From Alkaliphilus flagellatus (GTDB lineage: Bacteria; Bacillota; Clostridia; Peptostreptococcales; Natronincolaceae): 64,000 bases of DNA. Below, in pieces: positions 9,629 to 19,106 of the stretch (positions within the stretch are counted from its first letter, which is position 1; the number at the start of each line of letters is the position of its first letter). The translations under genes and the position numbers were made by a program. Below the pieces are notes generated by a model that worked only from the letters and a program-made list of their open reading frames with translations, did no database searches and had not been told where the DNA came from. The stretch is taken from contig NZ_JAHLQK010000001.1 of assembly GCF_018919215.1 (NCBI RefSeq), positions 404,430 through 468,429 on the forward strand, given 5' to 3'.

Positions 9629-10180
9629 ATGATTAATGTTTTATTAGGCAAGAGCATTTATTTAAAGCTTGTTGAAAGGGAAGATTTATTTAAGAGAGTA
9701 GATTGGCTTAATGATCCTGATATTCAAAGAACCTTAAATTATGATTATCCAACCTCTATAGCTAAAACTGAAAAGTGGTTTGACAAAGTAATTAGTGATT
9801 CACATAGACGGGACTTTTCTGTTTTTTTAATAGAAGACAATCGATATATAGGATTTTGTGGATTGATAGATATTAGCTATCCAGTAGGAAAGGCTGAATT
9901 ATATATAACTATAGGAGAGAAAGATACATGGGGTAATGGATATGGAACAGAAGTATATGATGTACTGATGAAATATGGATTTGAAGAGTTAGGATTAAAT
10001 AAAATATATATTCACTATTTAACATATAATCAGGGTACTCAAAAAATTATGCAAAAAATAGGATGGCAATTAGAAGGATTATTAAGGCAAGATATATATT
10101 CTCATGGGAAAATTGCTGATAGATATATTGCTTCTATATTAAAGAAAGACTGGGCGAAAAAAAATGAAATCTCTAAATAA
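9629..10180 (+). CDS. GNAT N-acetyltransferase, RimJ/RimL type
   Basis: 183 residues covering one GNAT domain. The acetyl-CoA loop is seen in GNGYGTEVYDVL near residue 112 and the C-terminal signature LNKIYIHYLTYNQGTQKI matches RimJ/RimL-like acetyltransferases and the sugar-amine acetyltransferases related to them. AAGGAGG precedes ATG 9629. Its end overlaps the next gene by 17 nt, so the two are translated together. Acetylation of an amino sugar or amino acid in the glycan route is plausible; the substrate is not visible in the sequence. Confidence 0.8.
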   Translation: MINVLLGKSIYLKLVEREDLFKRVDWLNDPDIQRTLNYDYPTSIAKTEKWFDKVISDSHRRDFSVFLIEDNRYIGFCGLIDISYPVGKAELYITIGEKDTWGNGYGTEVYDVLMKYGFEELGLNKIYIHYLTYNQGTQKIMQKIGWQLEGLLRQDIYSHGKIADRYIASILKKDWAKKNEISK

Positions 10181-11168
10181 AATAGATCTATTTAATTCTG
10201 TCACCCCAATGATAAAGTTAGAAAGTATTGATATTAAATCTAATGAAATTTATATGAAAAGAGAAGATTTAGCTGGATTTGTTTTAGGCGGAAATAAACT
10301 AAGAAAAATAGAATATTTTATGTATGATGCTATTTCTAAAAAAAGTGATTATATTGTAACCTATGGGTCATATCAATCAAATCATTGTGCAATAACTGCC
10401 GCAGCCTGTTCAAAATTAGGGTTAAAGTGTTTGTTGATACTAACAAAACAAAAAAAACAAATTGAATATACAGGTAATTACTTTTTATATAATTTGTTTG
10501 ATGCAGAAATAATGTGGTGCGAAGAATATCAAGTTAAAGATACCATAGATGAAACATTAACAAAGTTAACAGAAAATGGCCATAAATCATATTTTATTGA
10601 AGGTGGTGGTCATGGTAACTTAGGTACATATGCTTATGTAAAAGTATATGAGGAAATAAAAGCACAAGAATCAAAAATGAAAGTTAATTTTGATTATATA
10701 TTTCATGCCTCTGGTTCAGGAACAACACAGGCTGGGCTGATAATTGGAAATGAAAACTATAAAGCGAATACTAAAATATTGGGTATTAGTATTGCACGGA
10801 AACAAGAGAGAGGGAGTAAGGTGATAGAAGAGAGTATTCTTGATTACTGCCATAAGTTTAACATTCAAGTAAATAACATAAAATCTAAAATTCATTTTAT
10901 TGACGATTATGTTGGAAAAGGATATGGAGATAGCTATTATGAAGTTTTACAAACTATAAAGTATGTAGGAAAGAATGAAGGAATATTATTGGATCCAATA
11001 TATACAGGAAAAGCCTTCTATGGAATGATTGATTATATTAGAAGAACTAATATTAAGGGCAAGAATATTTTATTTATACACACTGGTGGTATTCCAATAT
11101 TATTAGCCAATTCTGAAAAATTTATTGAGATAGGTGGGGATAGAAGTGAATCTTTTATTCACCAGTAG
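10164..11168 (+). CDS. PLP-dependent enzyme, ACC deaminase/D-cysteine desulfhydrase-like
   Basis: 334 residues of fold-type II PLP enzyme. The cofactor lysine is in LGGNKLRKIEY near residue 47, after KREDLAGF; YQSNHCAITAAACSKLG and the phosphate-binding GSGTTQAGL follow. This pattern belongs to the D-cysteine desulfhydrase/ACC deaminase group, which acts on D-cysteine, D-serine derivatives or related amino acids. It overlaps the GNAT gene upstream and the ATP-grasp gene downstream and has no strong ribosome site, suggesting translational coupling. Here it probably supplies or modifies a small amino-acid-like building block. Confidence 0.8.
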   Translation: MKSLNKIDLFNSVTPMIKLESIDIKSNEIYMKREDLAGFVLGGNKLRKIEYFMYDAISKKSDYIVTYGSYQSNHCAITAAACSKLGLKCLLILTKQKKQIEYTGNYFLYNLFDAEIMWCEEYQVKDTIDETLTKLTENGHKSYFIEGGGHGNLGTYAYVKVYEEIKAQESKMKVNFDYIFHASGSGTTQAGLIIGNENYKANTKILGISIARKQERGSKVIEESILDYCHKFNIQVNNIKSKIHFIDDYVGKGYGDSYYEVLQTIKYVGKNEGILLDPIYTGKAFYGMIDYIRRTNIKGKNILFIHTGGIPILLANSEKFIEIGGDRSESFIHQ

Positions 11169-12123
11169 TGGTAGAAGAACTCAGTTAATTAAATATTTTA
11201 AACAAGAGCTAGGTAATGAAGGAAGGATAATAGTAGCTGATTATAATAGCACAGCACCCACTTTATATATAGCTGATAAAGGATATATTGTATCTAGTAT
11301 AGATAATAGTAATTATCTAAATGAAATAAAAGAAATTTGTACTAAGGAAGATATTACAGGGATTATTGCTACAATAGATCCTGAATTAAGTCTGTTAGCT
11401 AAAGAGAAAGAAGAATTTAATAATCTAGGAGTGCAGGTTATAATATCGGATTATGATATTGTTGAAATGTGCTTTGATAAGTATAGTATGTTTGAGTTTT
11501 TAAAGAATAATGGATTTAATACTCCTAAAACCTATGCAAACTTAGACGATTTTACAAAGGCATTATATAGAAATAAAATAGATTTTCCAGTGTTTGTAAA
11601 GCCTCGAAAAGGAAGTTCTAGTATAGGTATCAATAAAGTTTCTACGCTAGAAGAATTGAAGATTTTAATGAAATATAATACAGACCTAATTGTACAACAA
11701 TACATGCAAGGACAAGAGTATGGTGTAGACCTTTATGTTGACATAATATCAAAGGATGTTATATCTATATTTCTTAAAAAGAAACTTAGTATGCGAGGTG
11801 GCGAAACTGATAAAGCAGTGTCTGTAAAAAATGATAAGCTTTTTAATATGATTTTAGATTTTATAAAAAAGTTAAAAGTTGTAGGTCCGGTTGATATAGA
11901 TGTATTCGAAATAGACGGAGAGTTCTATATATCAGAAGTTAATCCTAGATTTGGCGGGGGATATTTAATAGCCTATGAATGTGGTGAAAATTTTCCTAAA
12001 TATATTTTAAATAATTTAAAAGGTATAATAAATACCTCTCATATAGGTAAGTATGAAGAGGATATATATATGATGAGACATGATATTGTAACAATTAAGA
12101 AGAGATGTGAATTATTACAATGA
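11146..12123 (+). CDS. ATP-grasp ligase, carbamoyl-phosphate-synthase-like
   Basis: 325 residues from GTG 11146. That start is preferred because AGGTGGGG lies 6 nt before it and the protein then opens MNLLFTSSGRRTQLIKYFK, the normal opening of this family; an upstream GTG at 11134 would add four residues. The ATP-binding part shows FVKPRKGSSSIG near residue 153 and the metal-binding EVNPRFGGGY near residue 265. ATP-grasp enzymes join a carboxylate to an amine or thiol through an acyl phosphate. Overlap with the PLP gene and the block context suggest ligation of an amino acid in a glycan or metabolite route. Confidence 0.82.
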   Translation: MNLLFTSSGRRTQLIKYFKQELGNEGRIIVADYNSTAPTLYIADKGYIVSSIDNSNYLNEIKEICTKEDITGIIATIDPELSLLAKEKEEFNNLGVQVIISDYDIVEMCFDKYSMFEFLKNNGFNTPKTYANLDDFTKALYRNKIDFPVFVKPRKGSSSIGINKVSTLEELKILMKYNTDLIVQQYMQGQEYGVDLYVDIISKDVISIFLKKKLSMRGGETDKAVSVKNDKLFNMILDFIKKLKVVGPVDIDVFEIDGEFYISEVNPRFGGGYLIAYECGENFPKYILNNLKGIINTSHIGKYEEDIYMMRHDIVTIKKRCELLQ

Positions 12124-12322
12124 GGCATAGTAGTATCGATGTTAAAACATTGAACGTATCCTAAATTTAAGATTAATAATGGTAATTTATTTGAATTGGA
12201 ATGCCTTTAAGTTTTGATGCTGAAATCAAGACATGAGTATCAGACAGTTTAACAACTTAACTAAACATTAATTACTAAATATATTACATGGAACTTAGAA
12301 TAATATATTAGGAGGATTAAAG
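12124..12322 (+). other. Intergenic, no gene seen
   Basis: About 200 bases with slightly richer composition than other spacers. No hairpin with a T-run and no open frame with a ribosome site were found. A promoter for the second glycosyltransferase block probably lies here. Confidence 0.4.
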
Positions 12323-13675
12323 ATGGCAAGTTTTTGGGATAGAGAGAGTGGTCTTGTAAGCGTAATAATAGCAATTTATAACTATGAAAAATATATATGT
12401 GAAGCTTTAGATGGGTTAAAAAATCAAACATACTCAAATATAGAAATAATTATTATTGATGATTGTTCTACAGATAATACAAAACAGGTTATAAGCGAGT
12501 GGATTAAAAATAATGAAGGTGTATTTTGGGATTTTACCTACATAAGGTTACCTCGAAACTGTTCACAAACATGGGCGCTAAATATTGGATTTTGTGTTTC
12601 TAAAGGGGAGTATATTGCTATACACGATTCGGATGATATAAGTCATAAGGAAAAAATACAAAAACAGGTTGAATATTTAGATGAAAATTATAATGTTACT
12701 GTTGTTGGAACTGGATTTAAGGCATTTACTGAACATATAAATAATATTGTGTATATACCAGATTGGTTAAGTTATAGTACTGAAAAAATAGAAAGTAACT
12801 ATAAAAACGAGTTTAAACATTGTGTATGCTTTGGTTCTGTTTTGTTTAGGGCTAATATACTTGAAAATATAATTGGATGTAAACGCTTTGTGAATATAGC
12901 TAATGATGTGTTTTTTATTAATGAAATTATACATGCGGACTATATTGTTAGCAACTTAAAGGAAGATCTTCTTTACGTACGAACTCATCCAGAACGAGCT
13001 ACGGAAGAGTACAGAGAAGCAATGCAAAAAATAAAAGAAGAATCAAAAAAAGTTATTGGGAAGGTATCTGTGATATTGCCAATAGAAAATAATAAAGATA
13101 GTATTTTTAGATCTCTAAAAGATATTAGTATCCAAACTTATTTAGATATTGAAATAATTATTATAGATGACGCTTTAGAAAATAGTTATGAGGAAGAAAT
13201 AAGAAAGTGGTATTCTCAGTATAAACAAGAAAATCCTAGTTTTAATATTAAAGATATAATTTACTTTAGATTACCTACAGAAATAGGATATCCCTGGGTT
13301 TATAACGTAGGTTCTTATTTATCTAAAGGAGAATTTATTGCTTTTAATACTGTAAATAGTATTAGTAATAATGCTAAGCTTAGTAAGCAGGTAGAATTTT
13401 TAAACAATAATTTTATGTATAGCGTGATTGGAACTAATTCAACTGAGGAAACTCCTATAATTAAATTTGATGATGATATTGAATATATTTACACAAAGGA
13501 ATACACTCCATGTGTAAATATAAATACTATTATGTTAAGAAGTGTAGTAGTGGATCATACAGCTGGTATGAATAAATCTATTGATAAGCATGAGGATTTC
13601 GAGTTTATACATAGACTTATAAATAATGGATACAGAGTACAAAATCTTAAGGATGTGTTGCATTATGAAGTATAG
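12323..13675 (+). CDS. Tandem GT2 glycosyltransferase, second domain degenerate (paralog B)
   Basis: 450 residues with the same two-domain plan as the gene at 7285. Domain 1 has VSVIIAIYNYEKYICEALDG, IIDDCSTDNT and the metal motif in IHDSDDISHKEK; blocks such as LPRNCS are shared with the paralog. Domain 2 starts with VSVILPIENNKDS, and its DXD position reads NTVNS, so it has lost the metal site independently of paralog A. AGGAGG precedes the ATG. The next gene follows after 12 nt, so the pair is co-transcribed. Donor and acceptor are unknown. Confidence 0.8.
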   Translation: MASFWDRESGLVSVIIAIYNYEKYICEALDGLKNQTYSNIEIIIIDDCSTDNTKQVISEWIKNNEGVFWDFTYIRLPRNCSQTWALNIGFCVSKGEYIAIHDSDDISHKEKIQKQVEYLDENYNVTVVGTGFKAFTEHINNIVYIPDWLSYSTEKIESNYKNEFKHCVCFGSVLFRANILENIIGCKRFVNIANDVFFINEIIHADYIVSNLKEDLLYVRTHPERATEEYREAMQKIKEESKKVIGKVSVILPIENNKDSIFRSLKDISIQTYLDIEIIIIDDALENSYEEEIRKWYSQYKQENPSFNIKDIIYFRLPTEIGYPWVYNVGSYLSKGEFIAFNTVNSISNNAKLSKQVEFLNNNFMYSVIGTNSTEETPIIKFDDDIEYIYTKEYTPCVNINTIMLRSVVVDHTAGMNKSIDKHEDFEFIHRLINNGYRVQNLKDVLHYEV

Positions 13676-13687
13676 AGGTGGATATAT

Positions 13688-15598
13688 ATGGACCCTTTAG
13701 TTAGTATAATTATGCCCGTATATAATTGTGATAAATATATTGATGAAAGTATTAAAAGTATATTAAAGCAGACCTATAAAAATTTTGAGATTATAGTACT
13801 GGACAATAATTCTACTGACAATACACTAAAAATAGTTAGAGAAATTAAAGACGATAGAATAAAAGTAATACAATTAGGATCCAATAAAGGATTGAATGCT
13901 AGCTTTGAAGAGGGGCTAAATCATGCAAAAGGTGAATTTATAATCAGACATGATCCAGATGATATAAGTTTACCTAGTAGAATTGAAAGGCAGATAGCCT
14001 ATTTACAGAAACATAAAGAACTTGGTATGGTTTCTTGTCTTATAAAATGTTTCACCTACGATACAGACTATATAAATCAAAGTACTTTTATTGAGAAAAT
14101 TCAAAATCATTATATTGATAAAGAAAGTATTTTAAATGCTATTATTGGAAATTTTATACCGATAATATTTCCCACCTTAATGATACGTAAACAACTTCTA
14201 AATAAGATTATATTAAGTCAGCTCAACCAAGAATTTGATGATCAAATAGAGCTACTACTAGAGCTTATTAAAATAGGTGGAGTTGAAAAGGTGAATAAAG
14301 TACTTTATTCATACAGAAGACATAATGAAGCTTATCATATTGTTAAGCAACATGGTTATGAAGAACATACTAGAATAGCCCTAGAAAATAGTGATATTAA
14401 AAATCATATACTGTATAGTAAATTATATCAAAATGCTAAAATAAATAAGGTCAATATAAACTTAAATCAAAGAAGTGATAAGAGAATACTTATGCTAATA
14501 GATTCATTAAATATAGGTGGAACTGAAACCCATGTACTTAATTTAGTTAAGAGTTTAATTGATAAAGGTATACATGTTGTTGTTGGAACTAGTGGGGGAC
14601 CATTGACTAGAATGTTTGAGGATAGTGGGATTAAGATTGTAAAAGTACCAATTAAAGGTGATTACATCTCAAATAGACATATATTTGGACTGTTAAATAC
14701 AGTAAAGCAAATTATTGATAGGGAAAATATTAATCTTATTCATAGTCACTTATTCGGAAGCATGTCAATTGCTAATCAAATATATAAGAAATATAATATT
14801 CCTTATATTGTTACATTGCATGGACTATTTTATCCTAAAGATGTTCTCTATAGTACATGTATTAATGCTAGTTCTATAATTGCTGTTAGTGAACCAGTAA
14901 AGGAAATGATATGTGGTCAACTAGGAAAGAGGGTAAAGGATAAGGTTATTGTTATACCTAATGGAATAAATATACAGGAACAAACGAAAGATAAAAAAGA
15001 TAATACTATAAGGAAGAAACTAAATATTCCAGATGATGGGATTGTTATAACATATTGTAGTAGATTGGCATGGAACAAAACTATAGCTGCAGAAAATTTT
15101 ATTTTTAGCTGTCATAACCTTGCATTACAATATGAAAATTTATATGCTATTGTAGTGGGTGATGGTCCTGATAGCAGCATAATAAAAAGAGAAGTAGATT
15201 TGATAAATAATAGTATAGGAAGAGATTTGCTTCATCTTGAGGGTGCAAGCTTTGACGTGATTCAGTATTATTTAGAAAGCGATATTGTTGTTGGAACTGG
15301 CAGGGTAGCACTTGAGGCTATGAGTTGCTGTAAGCCTGTCATATCTATAGGAAATGAAGGATATGTAGGTATTGTATCTGAAGAGATGAAGGAATTACAA
15401 TGGCAAACATACTTTGGTGATCATGATGCAATTGAAAAACCAGATATCATTACATTAGGGAAAGCAATTAGATTGTTACTAGACAATCCAAAAGACCGTA
15501 AAAAAATCGGACTTTGGAGTAAAAAATGGTGCAAAGAAATGTTTGATGAGGATTTAGTAGCACATAGAACGATTGAACTTTATGAAGAGCTTATATAA
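13688..15598 (+). CDS. Bifunctional GT2-GT4 glycosyltransferase fusion
   Basis: 636 residues. The N-terminal GT2 domain (about 1-230) has VSIIMPVYNCDKYI, VLDNNSTDNT and a DXD variant in RHDPDD. From about residue 262 a GT4 (GT-B) domain begins with LMLIDSLNIGGTETHVLNLV, followed by SHLFGS, VTLHGLFYP, IVIPNGIN and a C-terminal region with an E-rich LEAMSCCKPV segment. The fusion suggests two successive sugar additions by one protein. GAGGTGG lies before the ATG, 12 nt after paralog B. No membrane segments are seen. Confidence 0.85.
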   Translation: MDPLVSIIMPVYNCDKYIDESIKSILKQTYKNFEIIVLDNNSTDNTLKIVREIKDDRIKVIQLGSNKGLNASFEEGLNHAKGEFIIRHDPDDISLPSRIERQIAYLQKHKELGMVSCLIKCFTYDTDYINQSTFIEKIQNHYIDKESILNAIIGNFIPIIFPTLMIRKQLLNKIILSQLNQEFDDQIELLLELIKIGGVEKVNKVLYSYRRHNEAYHIVKQHGYEEHTRIALENSDIKNHILYSKLYQNAKINKVNINLNQRSDKRILMLIDSLNIGGTETHVLNLVKSLIDKGIHVVVGTSGGPLTRMFEDSGIKIVKVPIKGDYISNRHIFGLLNTVKQIIDRENINLIHSHLFGSMSIANQIYKKYNIPYIVTLHGLFYPKDVLYSTCINASSIIAVSEPVKEMICGQLGKRVKDKVIVIPNGINIQEQTKDKKDNTIRKKLNIPDDGIVITYCSRLAWNKTIAAENFIFSCHNLALQYENLYAIVVGDGPDSSIIKREVDLINNSIGRDLLHLEGASFDVIQYYLESDIVVGTGRVALEAMSCCKPVISIGNEGYVGIVSEEMKELQWQTYFGDHDAIEKPDIITLGKAIRLLLDNPKDRKKIGLWSKKWCKEMFDEDLVAHRTIELYEELI

Positions 15599-15693
15599 AA
15601 ATGTAATAGAGTGAGTCCTATTTTTATTCGCTAAATGATTATTTTGTAATAATTTTTTTATGTGAGATATGTTCTTATTAAATAGAATATAAC

Positions 15694-15724
15694 AGCCTGA
15701 AAATCTACAATAGATTCTCAGGCT
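15694..15724. terminator. Hairpin between convergent genes
   Basis: AGCCTGAAAATCTA pairs with TAGATTCTCAGGCT (one mismatch) over a short loop. T-runs on either side are weak. It sits between the glycosyltransferase and the aminopeptidase stops. Confidence 0.55.
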
Positions 15725-15736
15725 TATATAAGTTAA

Positions 15737-16969
15737 CTAAAACACCCAATTTCCATCTTTAAATAATTCAACCTCGGTACCATCTTTTTCATAGGCAGTA
15801 ATATGTAGCTCTGGCCCACCTACCATAAAGTCAACGTGGATTAAACTAAAATTTGCACCCTTTGCTTTTAGTTCTTCATCTGTCATATCAGAACCACCTA
15901 TCATAGCATATGCATATGCCCTACCAAGTGCAAAATGAACTGAAGCATTTTCATCAAATAATGTATTATTAAAAAGTATACCTGTATTTGAAATAGGAGA
16001 GTCATTTTGAACTAATGCAACTTCACCTAAGTATTTAGCACCCTCATCGTTTTCCATTAATTTTTCTAAAACATCGTAGCCTTTTTCAGCATAGAAATCA
16101 ACTACTTTTCCATCTTTAAATGTAAATCCAAAATTGTCTACAATTTTTCCATTTAAGCTAAGTGGTTTTGTAGCTTTTAAAGTTCCATTAACCTTTAAAG
16201 CATGGGGAGTAGTAAATACTTCCTCAGTAGGGATATTTGCAACAAATGGATCTCCAGCTTGACTGTCCTTAGATCCACCCATCCAAAAGTGATCCTCTGC
16301 AAGATATACTTCCAAGTCTGTTCCAGGAGCTTTTAATACTAATTTTTCAAACTGCTTTTCATTTAAAAAGTTTCTATATTTTTTTATATTGTTATCGTGT
16401 ATTTGCCATGCTTCTACTGGATTATCTTGATCAACACGGGTTGCTTCGAAGACCTTTTCCCATAGTTTTTCGATTGCAGTTTCATTATCTAAATCTGGGA
16501 ATACACTTTTTGCCCATGCTAATGAAGGCATAGCAACTATACACCATTTTGTAAATCCAGTCATTCTATATTTCATAACAGATGATACTGCTAGAGATGC
16601 TGTTTTTTGACTTTTTGCAACTAAGTCTCCATCAATATCCTTTAATAACTCTGGGTCTGGCGCAGCAATGAAAAGATGATGATAATTGTCTTTATACATA
16701 GCCTCTAAGGAGTCAACTTTCCACTGTGGAAAGTTTTCAAACACATAATCTTTTCCATGCTTAAATCTAATCAAGCTCATTTCGTCATCAGCTAACTGAA
16801 ACTCTACATGTTTTGCACCTGCTTCATAAGCCTTTTTCATTACAAGTCTTGCTAAAGGTAGAGTATCAGCATTTCCAGCAATAAGTAGACCTTCTTTTTC
16901 TTTTAAATTGATACCAACTCTTACAGCAAGCTCAGCATACTTTTCAAGATTTTGCTCTAAATTTACCAT
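15737..16969 (-). CDS. Aminopeptidase, M29 family (AmpS/PepS-like)
   Basis: 410 residues from ATG 16969. A longer frame reaches 17029, but the inner ATG has AGGGGG seven bases upstream and gives the family opening MVNLEQNLEKYAELAVRVG. The C-terminal metal region is visible: a Glu in LGEVALVQ, then HFALGRAYAYA and HVDFMVGG, whose His and Asp bind the two metals. M29 enzymes are cytosolic, release N-terminal residues and need Co2+, Mg2+ or Zn2+. It is divergent from the D-serine ammonia-lyase gene. Confidence 0.92.
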   Translation of the reverse strand: MVNLEQNLEKYAELAVRVGINLKEKEGLLIAGNADTLPLARLVMKKAYEAGAKHVEFQLADDEMSLIRFKHGKDYVFENFPQWKVDSLEAMYKDNYHHLFIAAPDPELLKDIDGDLVAKSQKTASLAVSSVMKYRMTGFTKWCIVAMPSLAWAKSVFPDLDNETAIEKLWEKVFEATRVDQDNPVEAWQIHDNNIKKYRNFLNEKQFEKLVLKAPGTDLEVYLAEDHFWMGGSKDSQAGDPFVANIPTEEVFTTPHALKVNGTLKATKPLSLNGKIVDNFGFTFKDGKVVDFYAEKGYDVLEKLMENDEGAKYLGEVALVQNDSPISNTGILFNNTLFDENASVHFALGRAYAYAMIGGSDMTDEELKAKGANFSLIHVDFMVGGPELHITAYEKDGTEVELFKDGNWVF

Positions 16970-17187
16970 AATATCCCCCTCTAATCTTTTATAAATGATT
17001 TTATCTATGTAATAATTATATTTTAGCATAATTTCAAATTTTTAGCTTTATTATATAGAGCAAATCTGAAGGAATTTGTCACCTTGTTTTATCTTTTCAA
17101 TGGAAATATAATAGTATTATATATTATTAGAATATTCTATATTAAGATTTATGGTTGATAGAGTATAAAATTTTAAGGAGGAGCATT

Positions 17188-18471
17188 ATGGAGAATAAAA
17201 ACTCACTATTAGTAGATGAACTAAAAGAATTAAAAGAAACAATTTGGTTTAATCCAAAATATAAAAACTTTGCCGAAGTTAAAGAGACGCTGCCAATTTC
17301 ATATGAAGATGTGTTGGATGCTGAAGAGAGACTAAATAGATTTACTTCATATATAAAGATAGTTTTTCCATCAACTATGGATGGAATTATTGAGTCACCA
17401 ATATCTAAAATATCTAATATGAAAAAAAGAATGGAAAAGAATTATAATAAAAAAATCTATGGCAATTTAATACTGAAAAGAGATGATTTACTTCCTATTG
17501 CAGGATCAATAAAAGCTAGGGGAGGAATATATGAGGTTTTAAAGCATGCGGAAGAGTTAGCTATTGCAAATGAATTACTTAAATATGAAGATGATTATTC
17601 TATACTTGCAGAAGATAGATTTAAGGAGTTTTTCTCCAACTATACTATACAAGTGGGAAGTACAGGGAATCTAGGACTTAGTATAGGCATAATGAGTGCA
17701 AAACTTGGTTTTAAAGTAGTTGTACATATGTCATCAGATGCAAGGCAGTGGAAAAAAGAACTTTTAAGGTCTAAAGGTGTTAAGGTTGTTGAATATGCTT
17801 CTGATTATTCAAAGGCTGTAGAAGAAGGACGAAAACTATCGGATGTTGACCCTAACAGTTATTTTATAGATGATGAAAATTCAAAGAATTTGTTTTTAGG
17901 CTATGCAGTAGGGGGTATAAGAACTAAAAAACAACTAGAGGATATGGATATTGCTGTAGATGAGGATCATCCACTATTTGTATATCTTCCCTGTGGTGTA
18001 GGTGGTGGACCAGGAGGAGTTGCGTATGGTCTTAAACTTATGTATGGTGACGATGTACAATGCTTTTTTGCAGAACCTACCCATTCTCCTGCAATGCTCT
18101 TAGGTTTAGCAACTGGACTTCACGATAAAATTTCTGTGGAGGATATAGGTTTAGATAATAAGACTGCTGCAGATGGATTGGCGGTAGGAAGACCATCTTC
18201 CTTTGTAGGTAAGATAATGGAAGAGACCTTAAGTGGAGCATTTACTATAGATGATGAAAGACTATATAGTTTTTTAGCAGACTTAGTTGATGAAGAGGAT
18301 ATTTATATAGAACCATCGGCTCTTGCTGGATTTTTAGGACCTATATTTGTTTCCGATTTTTATAAAAATGAAAATGCAACCCACCTGTGCTGGTCTACTG
18401 GTGGTAGCTTGGTGCCTGAAAGTATAAGAAAAGAGTATTATGCAGAGGGGAAAAATTCTAGGAACAAATAA
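17188..18471 (+). CDS. dsdA: D-serine ammonia-lyase
   Basis: 427 residues from ATG 17188, which has AAGGAGG directly upstream; an in-frame earlier start at 17155 lacks one. The Schiff-base lysine is in [12 protein letters not shown] near residue 109, with KRDDLLP before it. [11 protein letters not shown] binds the substrate carboxylate and [13 protein letters not shown] binds the PLP phosphate. It deaminates D-serine to pyruvate and ammonia in the cytosol, as a nutrient route or to detoxify D-serine. No DsdC-type regulator lies beside it; the XRE fragment that follows is broken. Confidence 0.93.
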   Translation: MENKNSLLVDELKELKETIWFNPKYKNFAEVKETLPISYEDVLDAEERLNRFTSYIKIVFPSTMDGIIESPISKISNMKKRMEKNYNKKIYGNLILKRDDLLPIAGSIKARGGIYEVLKHAEELAIANELLKYEDDYSILAEDRFKEFFSNYTIQVGSTGNLGLSIGIMSAKLGFKVVVHMSSDARQWKKELLRSKGVKVVEYASDYSKAVEEGRKLSDVDPNSYFIDDENSKNLFLGYAVGGIRTKKQLEDMDIAVDEDHPLFVYLPCGVGGGPGGVAYGLKLMYGDDVQCFFAEPTHSPAMLLGLATGLHDKISVEDIGLDNKTAADGLAVGRPSSFVGKIMEETLSGAFTIDDERLYSFLADLVDEEDIYIEPSALAGFLGPIFVSDFYKNENATHLCWSTGGSLVPESIRKEYYAEGKNSRNK

Positions 18472-18488
18472 TGGGGTGAATTGTTAAG

Positions 18489-18845
18489 GTGTTATATGAA
18501 ACCAGAAAAAATATAACAGGGTTATTAATAAAAAGTAATAGGGAAAAATTAGGACTGAAACAGGAATATTTGTGTAAAGGAATTTGCTCAATTTCATATT
18601 TAAGTAAGATTGAAAAGGGCAATATTGTACCAAGTGAAGATATTAATTTACTTGAAGAAGCAAAGAAGATAAATTATACTGCATATGTTATTAATCAAAT
18701 AGGCTACATAAAGTGACTTGATGGCAAATATTATGAAGCTATTGAATTATTTTTAGAGGCACTTAATTTAGCTTATAGTCAGGGATGCGTCAAACTACAG
18801 ATAGATATTTGTATGATACTTGGTAATATTTATTATGAAACTATT
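18489..18845 (+). pseudogene. Remnant of XRE-TPR transcriptional regulator
   Basis: A GTG-started frame encodes an XRE helix-turn-helix (KLGLKQEYLCKGICSISYLS then KIEKGN). It meets TGA at 18714-18716, and the same frame continues after the stop with a TPR-like segment (GKYYEAIELFLEALNLAYSQ). The frame then collapses into an ABC-transporter fragment near 18849. Full-length relatives, with an N-terminal HTH and tetratricopeptide repeats that sense peptides, are several times longer. So this is a decayed regulator with a nonsense codon and a lost C-terminus. Confidence 0.7.
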
Positions 18846-18848
18846 AGC

Positions 18849-19008
18849 CATCGTATTTCAGGATTTTAAATTACTTTCCTTTTCTATAAGAGATAATTTG
18901 TCTAATAAAATTTGTGAAGCACCAGATGATCAAGAAAGAATCATTTCATGTCTTGATAAGGCAGGTTTTGGAAATGATCTAGCTAAACTTAATAATGGAA
19001 TTATTTAA
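18849..19008 (+). pseudogene. Fragment of ABC exporter ATPase domain
   Basis: The frame encodes the Q-loop region VFQDFKLLSFSIRDNL followed by LDKAGFGNDLAKLNNGII, the helical stretch before the ABC signature. Neither Walker A nor the signature nor Walker B is present. It joins directly to the regulator remnant upstream, so at least one deletion fused the two genes. Confidence 0.7.
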
Positions 19009-19055
19009 TTAAATTTTAGAAATTTCATATACACAAAAATACTTATAAAAAACTA

Positions 19056-19086
19056 TTGACATTGACGCTACGTAAATGTGTATATT
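19056..19086 (+). promoter_or_regulatory. MerR-type promoter with 19-bp spacer
   Basis: TTGACA (19056-19061) and TATATT (19081-19086) are 19 bp apart, the long spacing that MerR-family activators correct by twisting DNA. The spacer is partly dyad-symmetric. It lies 20 nt before the TipA-like regulator, which suggests that the protein activates its own gene. Confidence 0.7.
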
Positions 19087-19106
19087 GGTCTTAAGGAGGT
19101 AAGATT

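Noticed and set aside
7285-15598. Flagellin or S-layer glycosylation island
   Set aside because: No flagellin, S-layer or oligosaccharyltransferase gene is in the window, so the acceptor cannot be named.
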